From JAXGXQ01 sp040772685 (lineage in GTDB: Bacteria; Bacillota; Clostridia; Saccharofermentanales; UBA5734), in NCBI GenBank assembly GCA_040772685.1, contig JAXGXQ010000005.1, forward strand, positions 62,001 to 126,000: a DNA stretch of 64,000 bases, read 5' to 3'. The notes under the pieces were generated by a model. That model ran no database searches. It was not told where the DNA came from and was given only the letters and a program-made list of their open reading frames with translations. This document shows, one piece after another, positions 9,149 to 17,742 of the stretch. Made by a program: the position numbers and the translations under genes. Positions within the stretch are counted from its first letter, which is position 1. Each line of letters starts with the position of its first letter.

Positions 9149-10147
9149 ATGAAAAAACTTGTTGTTTTCGTCCTAATTATGGCAATCATATTTGTTGTGG
9201 TTAATTCGACTGTTTTTGCGCCCCGCAATCCATGGCAGATTGACCTTGTTTTGCGCGATTCAAAGCTCAGTTATTGGCAGGAAGTGGAAAAGGGCGCGCG
9301 TGATGCTGCCAAAGAACTTAATGTCACACTCAATGTGTTTTCAATAGAGTATGACAATGATTACGAAGCGCAAATAAGTCATCTTGTAGCTGCCTTAAAC
9401 CGTAAACCTGACGCCTTGCTGGTTGCTCCTGTGCATGCGACTCGGCTCAACAACGCTTTGTCTAATCTGGCGGCTGCCAAAATCCCGGTTATATCTCTTG
9501 ATTCCAAACTAGAGTGGGAGAGTGCAAAATCCAGAATCCTGAGCAATAATGCCCAAGCAATGCGCATGCTTGGTGACCAGATGCTTATTCATACAGGGAT
9601 TGAAGGCAAAGCTGTCATAATCAGTTCAGATATAAATTCTGCAGTCAAAGAACGCGCACAACTCCTGACTGAATATCTGCAGCAAAATAGCAAGATAACC
9701 TTAGATGAATATTTAGATACACATATTGAAGCCGGTCTTGCTTATAGAAAAACACAAGAATTGCTGCAGGCTGAAAAAGATGTGAATATTGTTATTGCGC
9801 TTGATGCCCGTTCTACAATTGAAGCTGCTCAGGCCATAGCTGAACATATCGAAGGGCAGATTTCAGATGCTGCGAAGGACAGATCGTCAAATACTCCGGC
9901 AGCAACGGTTCCTGCTTTGTATGGTTTTGACTGTACAAATGAAAACGCTGTTTATATTGAAAATGATGTCATTAAATCTACTATCGTACAAAATCCTTAC
10001 GTAATGGGTTATTTAGGGGTTAAGACTTGTTTTAATATTTTAGAGGGAGATTCAACACCGGCGATCATCTACACTCCAGTGATCACTTTGACCAAGGCAA
10101 ATATGTTTTCCGGCATTAATCAAATCTTGCAATTTTCTATGGATTAG
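9149..10147 (+). CDS. membrane-anchored sugar-type ligand-binding protein, probable kinase accessory sensor
   Basis: A 332-residue protein with an N-terminal hydrophobic helix (about residues 3-24) but no lipobox Cys, followed by a periplasmic-binding-protein type I domain (LSYWQEVEKGARDAAKELNV; KPDALLVAPVHATRLNNAL; IPVISLDS). It resembles RbsB-like binding proteins and is distinct from the lipoprotein made by the next gene. It follows the kinase gene in the same direction. The arrangement regulator-kinase-anchored binding protein recalls the XylFII-LytS-YesN xylose sensor of Clostridium, in which the anchored protein presents ligand to the kinase. That role is inferred here from gene order and topology. 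Confidence 0.85.
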   Translation: MKKLVVFVLIMAIIFVVVNSTVFAPRNPWQIDLVLRDSKLSYWQEVEKGARDAAKELNVTLNVFSIEYDNDYEAQISHLVAALNRKPDALLVAPVHATRLNNALSNLAAAKIPVISLDSKLEWESAKSRILSNNAQAMRMLGDQMLIHTGIEGKAVIISSDINSAVKERAQLLTEYLQQNSKITLDEYLDTHIEAGLAYRKTQELLQAEKDVNIVIALDARSTIEAAQAIAEHIEGQISDAAKDRSSNTPAATVPALYGFDCTNENAVYIENDVIKSTIVQNPYVMGYLGVKTCFNILEGDSTPAIIYTPVITLTKANMFSGINQILQFSMD

Positions 10148-10233
10148 GAATTATCATACTGCCAGCAGATGAAAAAAAGCAAAACACAGTAGAATTTTCT
10201 ATCAAGAATGGAGATTTTTTAATTTTTTTGCTT

Positions 10234-10264
10234 GAGCTTGATTACTATGATTAATCCTAAGCTC
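10234..10264. repeat. inverted repeat upstream of the transporter operon
   Basis: GAGCTTGATTA (10234-10244) and TAATC-CT-AAGCTC (10252-10264) form an 11-bp imperfect inverted repeat around a 7-nt centre, just upstream of the AAGGAGG site of the binding-protein gene. It could be the target of the upstream AraC-type regulator or a 5' RNA hairpin. A poly-T-rich stretch precedes it; no clear -35 box was found. Confidence 0.4.
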
Positions 10265-10286
10265 TAATAATAAGGAGGATTAATTC

Positions 10287-11345
10287 ATGAGAAAGCATCG
10301 TATTATCAGTGTGTTTTTGGCTGTTTGTTTAATGCTTAGCCTGGCAGTTGTCTTTACCGCATGCGAAGGCGGCGAAGCCAATCAGCCAACCGGAGGTACA
10401 ACAGCTGGAACTACCGCAGCTAACAGCAGCGCAGATTTTTTAACAACCCCTAAAGATCCATATACCGATCCCATCAAAATAGGCTTTGTCACAAACATGA
10501 TCGCTCACAGTGTTCCTGTCGCCTGGTCAACAGGTATAGAGAGAGAATTGCAGTATTACCCCAATATCCAGTATCAGGCATTCGATGGCAAAAACAGTGC
10601 TGAAACCCAAGTTCAGCTAATGCAAGACTTGATTAACCAAAAATACGATTGCATTATTTTACAGGCATATGATGCGGCAGCCTTAGCACAATCCGTTGTT
10701 GATGCCGAAAAAGCCGGCATTCCTGTAATTAATCTTAACCTTGACGCTGACACATCACACACAGCCCTGATCTCAATGGTTGACTATGAAGCAGGTCAAA
10801 TAGTCGCCGATGAGATTGCTAAAGCAATCAATGAGACCGGTAATGTAGTTATTATCCAGTCACCTCCGGGAGCTTCACTCGGTGTCAATCGCGAAAAGGG
10901 GTTCCGCGATCAACTGGCTGCCAAATATCCAAACATTAAAATAATCGGTGCTCAGAATGGTGAATGGCTGAAAGAGAATGCCATGACCATTATGAACAGC
11001 TTCATGCAGGCAAATCCACAAATCGATGGCGTTTTCGCTATTAATGACTCAATGGCTGAAGGTGCTGCGCTTGCCGCAGAAGCTGCCGGCCGTCTCAATG
11101 ATATGGTTATCTGGGGCGCTGACGGTGAAAAAGACGCTCTGACAATGATAGAACAGGGCAAACTGACTGGTACTGTTTATACCAACTGCTTCCAGCAAGG
11201 TGAAACCGCCGCGCGTCTGGCTCTCTATGTAATGAGCGCTGGCATTGCCGGATCACCAAAGAACACAACTCCATTGGTAAAAATGGCTCCTATCCCTGTA
11301 ACCAAAGATAATGTTGCTTCAATACAACCCGCCGATCGTTGGTAA
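10287..11345 (+). CDS. CUT2-family ABC transporter substrate-binding lipoprotein
   Basis: A 352-residue RbsB-like binding protein. It has a signal peptide with lipobox ending FTAC near residue 28, a Gly/Thr/Ala linker, then a two-lobed periplasmic-binding-protein type I domain (IKIGFVTNMIAHSVPVAWSTGI; YDCIILQAYDAAALAQSVVDAEKAGIPV split over two motifs; IDGVFAINDSMAEGA). The start follows AAGGAGGATTAATTC. It is the first gene of the import unit and is followed by a strong hairpin before the permease genes, a usual arrangement giving binding protein in excess. Such proteins bind pentoses, hexoses, inositol or related polyols; the amidase-type genes downstream leave the actual ligand open. Confidence 0.93.
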   Translation: MRKHRIISVFLAVCLMLSLAVVFTACEGGEANQPTGGTTAGTTAANSSADFLTTPKDPYTDPIKIGFVTNMIAHSVPVAWSTGIERELQYYPNIQYQAFDGKNSAETQVQLMQDLINQKYDCIILQAYDAAALAQSVVDAEKAGIPVINLNLDADTSHTALISMVDYEAGQIVADEIAKAINETGNVVIIQSPPGASLGVNREKGFRDQLAAKYPNIKIIGAQNGEWLKENAMTIMNSFMQANPQIDGVFAINDSMAEGAALAAEAAGRLNDMVIWGADGEKDALTMIEQGKLTGTVYTNCFQQGETAARLALYVMSAGIAGSPKNTTPLVKMAPIPVTKDNVASIQPADRW

Positions 11346-11370
11346 TAGCCTCTTAAGAATATTATTATCG

Positions 11371-11417
11371 ACCGCTTAATAAATACGGCGCCTAAGCGGT
11401 GCCGTATTTATATTAAG
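11371..11417 (+). terminator. interlocked hairpins between binding-protein and permease genes
   Basis: Two overlapping stems are possible. ACCGCTTA (11371-11378) pairs with TAAGCGGT (11393-11400). CTTAATAAATACGGC (11375-11389) pairs with GCCGTATTTATATTAAG (11401-11417) with a two-base bulge. The longer one could be a leaky terminator or 3' mRNA stabiliser for the binding-protein transcript, although no long U-run follows. The stems cannot both form fully as nested hairpins. Confidence 0.6.
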
Positions 11418-11434
11418 CAGGAATGAGGTAGCTA

Positions 11435-12457
11435 ATGAAACTGCAACATGCAACAGCACGCAAGTTAATATCCGCTGGTATTCTCTTGCTGCTGATGATA
11501 TTTTTTACTCTCAATAGTGATGTTTTCCTGTCAGTCAGAAACATAAACACCATATTACGTGAAGCATCTGTACTGGGCATTGTCGCTGTTGGGATGACCT
11601 TTGTAATTATTACAGGCGGGATCGACCTCTCAGTAGGCTCAATAATGTCAGTTGTCGCCATGACGTGTATAAATCTGATTCGATTTACCGGCATCCCAGT
11701 TATATTAATTATCCTGATTGGAATTTTAATCGGTACAGCTTGTGGCGCAATCAACGGCTTAATAATATCTCGCCTGAATGTTCCTGATTTTATTGGCTCG
11801 CTGGCTACACAGGGGATCTTCCGCGGTCTCACCTTGATGATCGCGGTTAAACAGGGCGGACTGATTGTTTCAACTGGTATCAGGAATCCTTTTTATCTGT
11901 CCTTAGGGGATCAAGGTTTATTTGGGATATTCTGGGCTACTTGGGCCTTGATGTTTGTGGGTATACTTGGGCACGTAATTTTGCGTAAAACCAAGATCGG
12001 CATTTATTCTTACGCCATCGGTTCGAACCGTAAATCGGCAATGCTTTCGGGCATAAGTTTTGACCGTGTTAAGCTTTTTGTCTACAGCTTTTCCGGCTTA
12101 TGCTGTGCCTTTGGAGGAATTTTTACATCAGCCCGGCTGCGCACAGCAACTGTTGAACTGGGTAAAGGCTTTGAGACAGATGTAATCGCGGCTGTCGTTG
12201 TTGGCGGCACTAGTATGCTGGGTGGCCGCGGTGACATTGTCGGCTCCCTGATCGGCGCGCTCTTTATCGCGGTATTAGACAATGGCATCCGGAAGTTCAA
12301 TATCCACGCTGCTTACATGACTATGATGCGAGGTGTAATTATCCTTGTATTCGTTCTCTTTGACGCCTGGTATCAAAGACGCTACGAGCGCAAGCTTTTG
12401 AGTGTGGCTAAACAGGATATTGGAGCTGATCCAGTCAAGGAGGTGTCGCATGAGTGA
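11435..12457 (+). CDS. CUT2-family ABC transporter permease (first)
   Basis: A 340-residue RbsC-like membrane subunit with about eight to ten hydrophobic helices. The family pattern GGIDLSVGSIMSV (about residues 65-77) and the C-terminal VVVGGTSMLGGRGDIVGSLIGA are clear. It overlaps the start of the ATPase gene by 8 bp (ATGAGTGA), and a distinct second permease follows the ATPase, so the channel is probably a heterodimer, as in AI-2 or galactofuranose importers. Confidence 0.93.
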   Translation: MKLQHATARKLISAGILLLLMIFFTLNSDVFLSVRNINTILREASVLGIVAVGMTFVIITGGIDLSVGSIMSVVAMTCINLIRFTGIPVILIILIGILIGTACGAINGLIISRLNVPDFIGSLATQGIFRGLTLMIAVKQGGLIVSTGIRNPFYLSLGDQGLFGIFWATWALMFVGILGHVILRKTKIGIYSYAIGSNRKSAMLSGISFDRVKLFVYSFSGLCCAFGGIFTSARLRTATVELGKGFETDVIAAVVVGGTSMLGGRGDIVGSLIGALFIAVLDNGIRKFNIHAAYMTMMRGVIILVFVLFDAWYQRRYERKLLSVAKQDIGADPVKEVSHE

Positions 12458-13970
12458 GTATGCTCTCGAGGCGCGTAACATAAATAAAAGCTTTTCTGGT
12501 GTGCAGGTGCTGACTGATGCCCATCTTGAGATCAAGCAAGGAGAACTCCATGCTTTGATGGGTGAAAACGGCGCTGGTAAATCTACACTGATAAAAATCA
12601 TTACTGGTGTTTACAGTAAGGATTCTGGAAGCATTTATATTAATGGCGAGCCTGTAAAAATAGAATCGCGCCTCGATTCCGAACGTAATGGAGTTGCCGT
12701 TGTGTTTCAGGAGTTAAGCCTGATTCCAACCTTAAGCGTTGCGGAAAACATTTATTTAGGTCGTGAGCCGCTCAACAAACTGAAGCTTGTTAACCACCGT
12801 AAACTGGTGAAGCAAGCAGATGCGTTAATTAAGCAATATTCCTTCCCTCTCAATGCAACTGATACAGTAGAAAGCTTAAGCATTGCAAGCCGACAGCTGG
12901 TTGAAATATTAAAAGCGTTGTCGACAGATGCCAGCCTGGTAATAATGGATGAGCCTACCGCTTCCCTTAATGCCCAGGAATCAGAAAGATTCTTTGAAAT
13001 AATTGAAAGTCTCAAAGAAAAAGGTGTTAGCATCCTGTATATTTCCCACAGACTTGAAGAGGTGTACAGACTGGCAGATCGCCTGACAATCCTAAGAGAC
13101 GGGTTCAACGTTAAGACCCTGGAAAAAGCAGAAATCATACCCGAGGAAGTTATTCGGCTAATGATTGGCAAGAGTATTGATATCCGAGAAGAATCAGGTA
13201 ATTTGCGGATAAGTAAAAAAGAAATCGGGCTAGAAGTTAAAAACCTTACCGCAAAAGGTCGGCTTTCTGATGTCTCCTTTTCCGTACACCGCGGTGAAAT
13301 ACTAGGCATTGGCGGCCTTGTTGGTTCGGGGCGAACCGAGCTGCTGCGCTGTCTTTTCGGGGTTGATCCATTCGATTCCGGGGAGATTATTCTGGACGGC
13401 AAAAGCTATAGACCCTCCATCAGCAAATCGTTAAAACAGGGAATAGGCTTGATTCCGGAAGATCGGCGCACGCAAGGTTTCATCCCGATACTGTCTCAAA
13501 CCAGGAATATTGCTTTAACAAGCTATGACCACTTAGCAAAAGCTGGTTTTGTCGCAAATCGCAAAGAAAAGCAGACCGCGGTTGGGGCAGTCGGCAAACT
13601 GGATATCCGTCCTGCTAATCCTGACATGAAAGTAATAAATATGTCTGGCGGCAATCAACAGAAAGTTGTTTTGGCCAAGTGGTTGATCCGCGATCTCAAA
13701 CTTTTGCTGGTTGATGAACCTACTGCAGGTATCGACGTTGGAGCCAAAGACGAAATTTATAATCATTTAAATCAGCTGGCTGAATCTGGTGTTATGATCA
13801 TTCTTGTTTCATCTGACCTGCCTGAGTTAATCAAGCTTTCGCATCGAGTAATTATTCTCCGCCGCGGTGCTAAAGTGATGACATTCGATACAGGCAGTAT
13901 ATCTGAAACTGATGTCCTTAGTGCATCATCAGGAATAATCCAGACGGAGGTCAGAAATGAACAACAATAA
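12450..13970 (+). CDS. CUT2-family ABC transporter ATP-binding protein with two nucleotide-binding domains
   Basis: A 506-residue RbsA/MglA-like protein that energises the importer. Domain 1 has Walker A GENGAGKST and Walker B LVIMDEPTASL. Domain 2 has the degenerate Walker A GLVGSGRTE usual for this family, signature MSGGNQQKV, and LLVDEPTAGIDVGAK. The ATG at 12450 is chosen because it follows AAGGAGGTGTCGC at ideal spacing, although the frame is open further upstream. It overlaps the preceding permease by 8 bp and the next by 14 bp. Confidence 0.95.
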   Translation: MSEYALEARNINKSFSGVQVLTDAHLEIKQGELHALMGENGAGKSTLIKIITGVYSKDSGSIYINGEPVKIESRLDSERNGVAVVFQELSLIPTLSVAENIYLGREPLNKLKLVNHRKLVKQADALIKQYSFPLNATDTVESLSIASRQLVEILKALSTDASLVIMDEPTASLNAQESERFFEIIESLKEKGVSILYISHRLEEVYRLADRLTILRDGFNVKTLEKAEIIPEEVIRLMIGKSIDIREESGNLRISKKEIGLEVKNLTAKGRLSDVSFSVHRGEILGIGGLVGSGRTELLRCLFGVDPFDSGEIILDGKSYRPSISKSLKQGIGLIPEDRRTQGFIPILSQTRNIALTSYDHLAKAGFVANRKEKQTAVGAVGKLDIRPANPDMKVINMSGGNQQKVVLAKWLIRDLKLLLVDEPTAGIDVGAKDEIYNHLNQLAESGVMIILVSSDLPELIKLSHRVIILRRGAKVMTFDTGSISETDVLSASSGIIQTEVRNEQQ

Positions 13971-14994
13971 TTCCGGTAAAAATAGCAACAATCCGGCCGG
14001 AAAGCCAAACAAAATTAATGAGCCTATGAATTTAAGTAAGTTTGTGAGTAAATTCCGACATATATTGATTCTGCTGGTTGTCATGATAGTTTTGACTATC
14101 ATTAAGCCCGGTGTCTTTTTGACGCAGGACAACATTTCTAACGTATTGTGGGCAATATCAGTTTTTGGGATTATGACCTGCGGTACTATCAGCGTAATTC
14201 TGTCCGGCGGTATCGATCTGTCCATCGGCTCAACAGCAGGGTTAAGCGGGGTAATCATCTACAGGACATTTTTAGCCAGAGGGTTTAATGCCGAAGCAGT
14301 TCTGCCCGGCATCCTGTTAGCTTTGCTTGTGGGCTGTCTGATTGGTGTGTTTCATGGTTTAGTCGTCACTCAGTTTAAAATCCCGCCTTTTCTGGTAACT
14401 CTGGCAACCAGTTCAGTAATCAATGGTATCGCAATTGCAATTACCAACGGTGAGACATTCGGAATTCTCGAGCCTGAAGCTTTCCTGCGCTATGGCCGTG
14501 GCCAAAATCCAATTTATCTAATGGCGTTGTTTGCAATCCTAAGCTACATTTTACTAAACAAAACGGTCTTTGGCCGGAAAATTTACGCAGTCGGCGGAAA
14601 CTCTATCGCCTCTGAACTATCAGGAGTTCGTGCGAACTTAATTACAACAACCGCTTATGTGTTATCTGGCTTTACAGCGGCTTTAGGCGGGTTGCTGCTT
14701 TCCTCCATGGCGCAACAGGCTTCTAGTATGATGGGCCGTGGGTACGAAATGGACGTAATAACAGCAATTGTAGTCGGCGGCGCCTCTTTAGCCGGCGGTG
14801 AGGGCACAATTCAAGGCGCCATATTTGGTGCTGTGTTAGTTGGATTGATCAATAATGGGCTAAACCTTATGAATGTTCCTTCAACTTATCACCCTGTAGT
14901 AAAAGGCGTTGTCATTATTGCTGCCGTAGCTTTTGACTTTTATATTAAGGAACGTGAGCAGCGGAACCCCAAAAGAGCATCTTCAACTACTTAA
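13957..14994 (+). CDS. CUT2-family ABC transporter permease (second)
   Basis: A 345-residue RbsC-like membrane protein, clearly different in sequence from the first permease. The first 25 residues are Asn/Lys-rich, then hydrophobic helices carry SGGIDLSIGSTAGLSG and VVGGASLAGGEGTIQGAIFGA. The start follows GGAGGTC inside the end of the ATPase gene. Together with the first permease and the two-domain ATPase it makes a complete importer. Confidence 0.93.
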   Translation: MNNNNSGKNSNNPAGKPNKINEPMNLSKFVSKFRHILILLVVMIVLTIIKPGVFLTQDNISNVLWAISVFGIMTCGTISVILSGGIDLSIGSTAGLSGVIIYRTFLARGFNAEAVLPGILLALLVGCLIGVFHGLVVTQFKIPPFLVTLATSSVINGIAIAITNGETFGILEPEAFLRYGRGQNPIYLMALFAILSYILLNKTVFGRKIYAVGGNSIASELSGVRANLITTTAYVLSGFTAALGGLLLSSMAQQASSMMGRGYEMDVITAIVVGGASLAGGEGTIQGAIFGAVLVGLINNGLNLMNVPSTYHPVVKGVVIIAAVAFDFYIKEREQRNPKRASSTT

Positions 14995-15104
14995 TGGTCA
15001 GGACAGAGTTTAGTCAAAGCTAAATCTGCATAATCATTTCAGTTAAATCAATAGCAAAAACCGATTATATACTTATCCGGAATAAATCAGTAAGAGGTGT
15101 AAAC

Positions 15105-16022
15105 ATGAGAAAACTCATCGATTCGCATGTTCATATTTTCGAACATATCCGCGGCTTCGGCCGCAGCGGTGAGCTTCGTGCGCTAGGCCAGGGCTATGCC
15201 CGCTGGGCTACAGGTGAAACTATTAAAATTATTCCCAATGGGCTTGGCGATCGTGAATTTTTAGCGGAAACCGTACTCGAAATAATGGACAATAACAAAA
15301 TTGAAAAAGCCGTATTACTTCAGGGTATTTTATACGGCTTTATGAACGAATATGTAAATGAGGTTGTAACGCGTTACCCGGAACGTTTTGTTGGCGCCGG
15401 CACATATGATCCTTATGCCCTGAATGCCGAGAAAATTTTCGATCGCCTTCTGAATGAGTTGTGTTATCGGATTATAAAATTTGAGCTAAGCGAAGGCGGC
15501 GGTTTTATGGGATTTCATGAATCCTTTGAAATCGACGGTGAACTAATGCTTTCATTTTGGGAAAAAGCGAATCGTAATAACCTGGTTGTGGTAATTGATA
15601 TCGGCAGCCCTGGCATGAAAAGCTATCAATATCAGGCTGTAGCTAAAATAGCTCACAAGTATCCCGCCTTGCAAATTGTTATTCCACATTTAGGTGCGCC
15701 AACTTTAGCTACTGAAGCCGAGTACCTCAAAATGCTTAATACCATTGCACCTTGTCAGAATGTAGCTTTTGACCTGGCCGCACTCCAGTGGAATGTCTTC
15801 CCCGAAACAGCTCCGCATCCGACAGCATTGCATTACCTCTCGCTGGCGCATGAACTTATTGGCGCCAAACGTTTGCTCTGGGGCACAGATATGCCTTTTG
15901 TCCTTACCCGCTTTTCAATTGAAGACCTAGTAAGTGCAATTGAAAACAGCGGTATTTTCAGCTCCACTGAATTGGAAGACGTATTTTACTGGAATGCCGA
16001 GCGAATTTACTTTCAGGGTTAA
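15105..16022 (+). CDS. amidohydrolase-family (PF04909-type) metal-dependent hydrolase
   Basis: A 305-residue TIM-barrel hydrolase. The N-terminal metal motif HVHIFEH (His9, His11), central IPHLGAP, and C-terminal LLWGTDMP with its metal Asp match amidohydrolase-2 proteins, which include lactonases, isomerases and decarboxylases acting on carboxylate-rich small molecules. No signal peptide, so cytoplasmic. The start follows AAGAGGTGTAAAC. It lies 110 bp after the second permease gene and before a formamidase gene in the same direction, suggesting it processes the imported compound. The substrate cannot be told from sequence. Confidence 0.85.
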   Translation: MRKLIDSHVHIFEHIRGFGRSGELRALGQGYARWATGETIKIIPNGLGDREFLAETVLEIMDNNKIEKAVLLQGILYGFMNEYVNEVVTRYPERFVGAGTYDPYALNAEKIFDRLLNELCYRIIKFELSEGGGFMGFHESFEIDGELMLSFWEKANRNNLVVVIDIGSPGMKSYQYQAVAKIAHKYPALQIVIPHLGAPTLATEAEYLKMLNTIAPCQNVAFDLAALQWNVFPETAPHPTALHYLSLAHELIGAKRLLWGTDMPFVLTRFSIEDLVSAIENSGIFSSTELEDVFYWNAERIYFQG

Positions 16023-16054
16023 TTAATTCTATTCTGGTGCTTTTAAACCAAGAT

Positions 16055-16131
16055 CAGGTATCATATTAGAGTCATTGTCTTACAAAAGATAATGACTCTT
16101 TATGTTGCAAGAAAGCATTTTGTGATACCTG
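16055..16131 (+). promoter_or_regulatory. structured leader or intergenic element upstream of the formamidase gene
   Basis: A strong hairpin with 14-base arms (16068-16081 with 16086-16099; AGAGTCATT and AATGACTCT at the base) sits inside a 9-bp perfect long-range repeat, CAGGTATCA (16055-16063) with TGATACCTG (16123-16131). The outer arm ends at the GAAGGAG ribosome site. The inner hairpin could be a terminator for the amidohydrolase gene, although its U-run is short (CTTTATG). The closed outer stem suggests a folded leader affecting translation. Confidence 0.6.
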
Positions 16132-16146
16132 AAGGAGAAGTTCTCA

Positions 16147-17052
16147 ATGAAAACAGCTACAAAGGATCGTTTGAGTTATCTGCATAGTCCGCATAGCGAG
16201 CCGGCAATTACGGTTGAACCGGGAGAAATTTTTCGGGTAGAAACAGAGCTTTGTACCGGCAGCTGGCTGCAGAAAGTTGAGGATCGTTTCGACCCAAACA
16301 ACCGTTCGCCGGGAAATCCTACAGTTGTTGTAAAAATCGCCGGCGCATTGCCGGGAGAAAGGCTTGCTGTTGAGATTCTTGACATCAAGCTTGGTCCGCT
16401 TGGTTATACAGGCTTTCAGGATACGCCCAATTCTGTTGCCCGTTTGATCTATAACCGCGATTGGGGTCTAACAACCCGCACAGTCAGAATTGAAAATAAT
16501 GAGGTTCTGTGGAGCAACCGCCTGCGTTTGCCAGTAAAGCCGATGATCGGCACACTTGGCACTGCGCCGGCAACGGAGTCGCTGTCGAATACCAAGGCAG
16601 GACCGCATGGCGGTAACATGGATGCCCAGGAAGTTACGGTTGGCAGCACAGTCTATTTACCTGTAGCGGTTCCCGGAGCTTTGCTGCACATTGGCGATTG
16701 CCATGCCATTCAAGGTGATGGTGAGATTAATAACGGTGGGGGCATCGAATGCCGGGCGACTGTTACACTGCGAACAAGCCGGGTACAAAAACCAGCCCGC
16801 ACAAACTGTGTCCGGATCGAAAATGACACCCACATAATGGCGGTAGCGTGCGAACGTTCCTTGGAGGAATCTTTTTATTTGGCGAGCCGGGAGCTTTTCT
16901 GCTGGTTGGTTGACAGCTATGACTTCAGTGAGGAAGAAGCTTATTTGTTGATGGGCCAGATCATGGAAGCTCGCTGCACTCAATTCGTAAATCCTACCCG
17001 AACCTATATCTGTAAGTTACCGCGCAAGTTCCTGATTCCCGAGTCACCGTAA
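16147..17052 (+). CDS. acetamidase/formamidase family amidase
   Basis: A 301-residue FmdA/AmdA-family enzyme, a metal-dependent amidase that hydrolyses formamide or acetamide to ammonia plus acid in characterised members. Family hallmarks include VEPGEIFRVET, GPLGYTGF, KAGPHGGNMDA with the acidic and His residues of the active site, and IGDCHAIQGDGEI. The start follows GAAGGAGAAGTTCTCA. It is the last gene of the putative uptake and catabolism locus. Together with the upstream amidohydrolase it suggests use of an amide-bearing compound as a nitrogen or carbon source; the real substrate is unknown. Confidence 0.9.
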   Translation: MKTATKDRLSYLHSPHSEPAITVEPGEIFRVETELCTGSWLQKVEDRFDPNNRSPGNPTVVVKIAGALPGERLAVEILDIKLGPLGYTGFQDTPNSVARLIYNRDWGLTTRTVRIENNEVLWSNRLRLPVKPMIGTLGTAPATESLSNTKAGPHGGNMDAQEVTVGSTVYLPVAVPGALLHIGDCHAIQGDGEINNGGGIECRATVTLRTSRVQKPARTNCVRIENDTHIMAVACERSLEESFYLASRELFCWLVDSYDFSEEEAYLLMGQIMEARCTQFVNPTRTYICKLPRKFLIPESP

Positions 17053-17145
17053 CCTGAGGCAGGTTGCATTGGCTGATTTCGTGATAGCATATTTGTATAG
17101 CACGTCAGTTTAGTAACGGATCAAACTGATTAGGGGGATTTGGTT

Positions 17146-17616
17146 ATGAACAGGATTTCTGATAAAAATGATGCAAACGCGATAACCCCAGAAGCTGAAC
17201 AACATTCCGACAATAAGCCGCAGAATGCAATTGCCCCGGAACAATCAACAGTATACTGTGAGGATTCACTGTTTCACCGCATTGCCCATACTGCCCAGAA
17301 GGCCGGCATCAGTGTAATCTATGCGGTGCTGATCATGTATTATACTCTGCAACAGCCATCAACTCCCTTGCTGGCCAAGCTTACTATTCTTGGAGCTCTT
17401 GCTTACTTTATCTCACCGATCGACTTCTTCCCTGACTTGTTGCCCGGGGGTTACGCTGACGATATTGCCATAATTATTGGTTCTCTTTTAACTGTTGGTA
17501 TCCACGTAAATGATACCTCTCGCAAATTTGCCCGGGAAAAACTGCATGACTGGTTCGGTGATTATGATGCTGACCGTCTGTGCGAAATTGATGAAAAGCT
17601 GGACAGCAAAAAATAA
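17146..17616 (+). CDS. DUF1232 (YkvA-like) membrane protein
   Basis: A 156-residue protein with a polar 40-residue N-terminus, a hydrophobic helix near residues 55-70, and the DUF1232 core LGALAYFISPIDFFPDLLPG followed by YADDIAIIIGSLL. Function of the family is unknown. The ATG at 17146 is preferred because AGGGGGA lies 8 bases upstream; a TTG two codons earlier is too close. Small inverted repeats (17051-17065, 17106-17128) lie before it. It is separate from the amidase operon and followed by the serpin gene. Confidence 0.8.
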   Translation: MNRISDKNDANAITPEAEQHSDNKPQNAIAPEQSTVYCEDSLFHRIAHTAQKAGISVIYAVLIMYYTLQQPSTPLLAKLTILGALAYFISPIDFFPDLLPGGYADDIAIIIGSLLTVGIHVNDTSRKFAREKLHDWFGDYDADRLCEIDEKLDSKK

Positions 17617-17692
17617 CACTAATAAACCTGCCAAGCATAGTATGAAAAAGCAATGGAACATATAGCATCCGTCAACGTCAAACAGCCAGAAC

Positions 17693-17725
17693 AGCAACGC
17701 TGATGAACTTGTCACTTGCGTTGCT
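17693..17725 (+). repeat. inverted repeat in the serpin 5' region
   Basis: AGCAACGC (17693-17700) and GCGTTGCT (17718-17725) form a perfect 8-bp stem with a 17-nt loop ending five bases before the GGAGG of the serpin gene. It may be an RNA hairpin affecting translation or a weak terminator for the DUF1232 gene. Confidence 0.4.
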
Positions 17726-17742
17726 AAACTGGAGGTATGTTT

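Noticed and set aside
12752..13402. 216-codon Ser/Arg-rich frame on the minus strand
   Set aside because: Antisense to the CUT2 ATPase gene; composition is typical of shadow frames.
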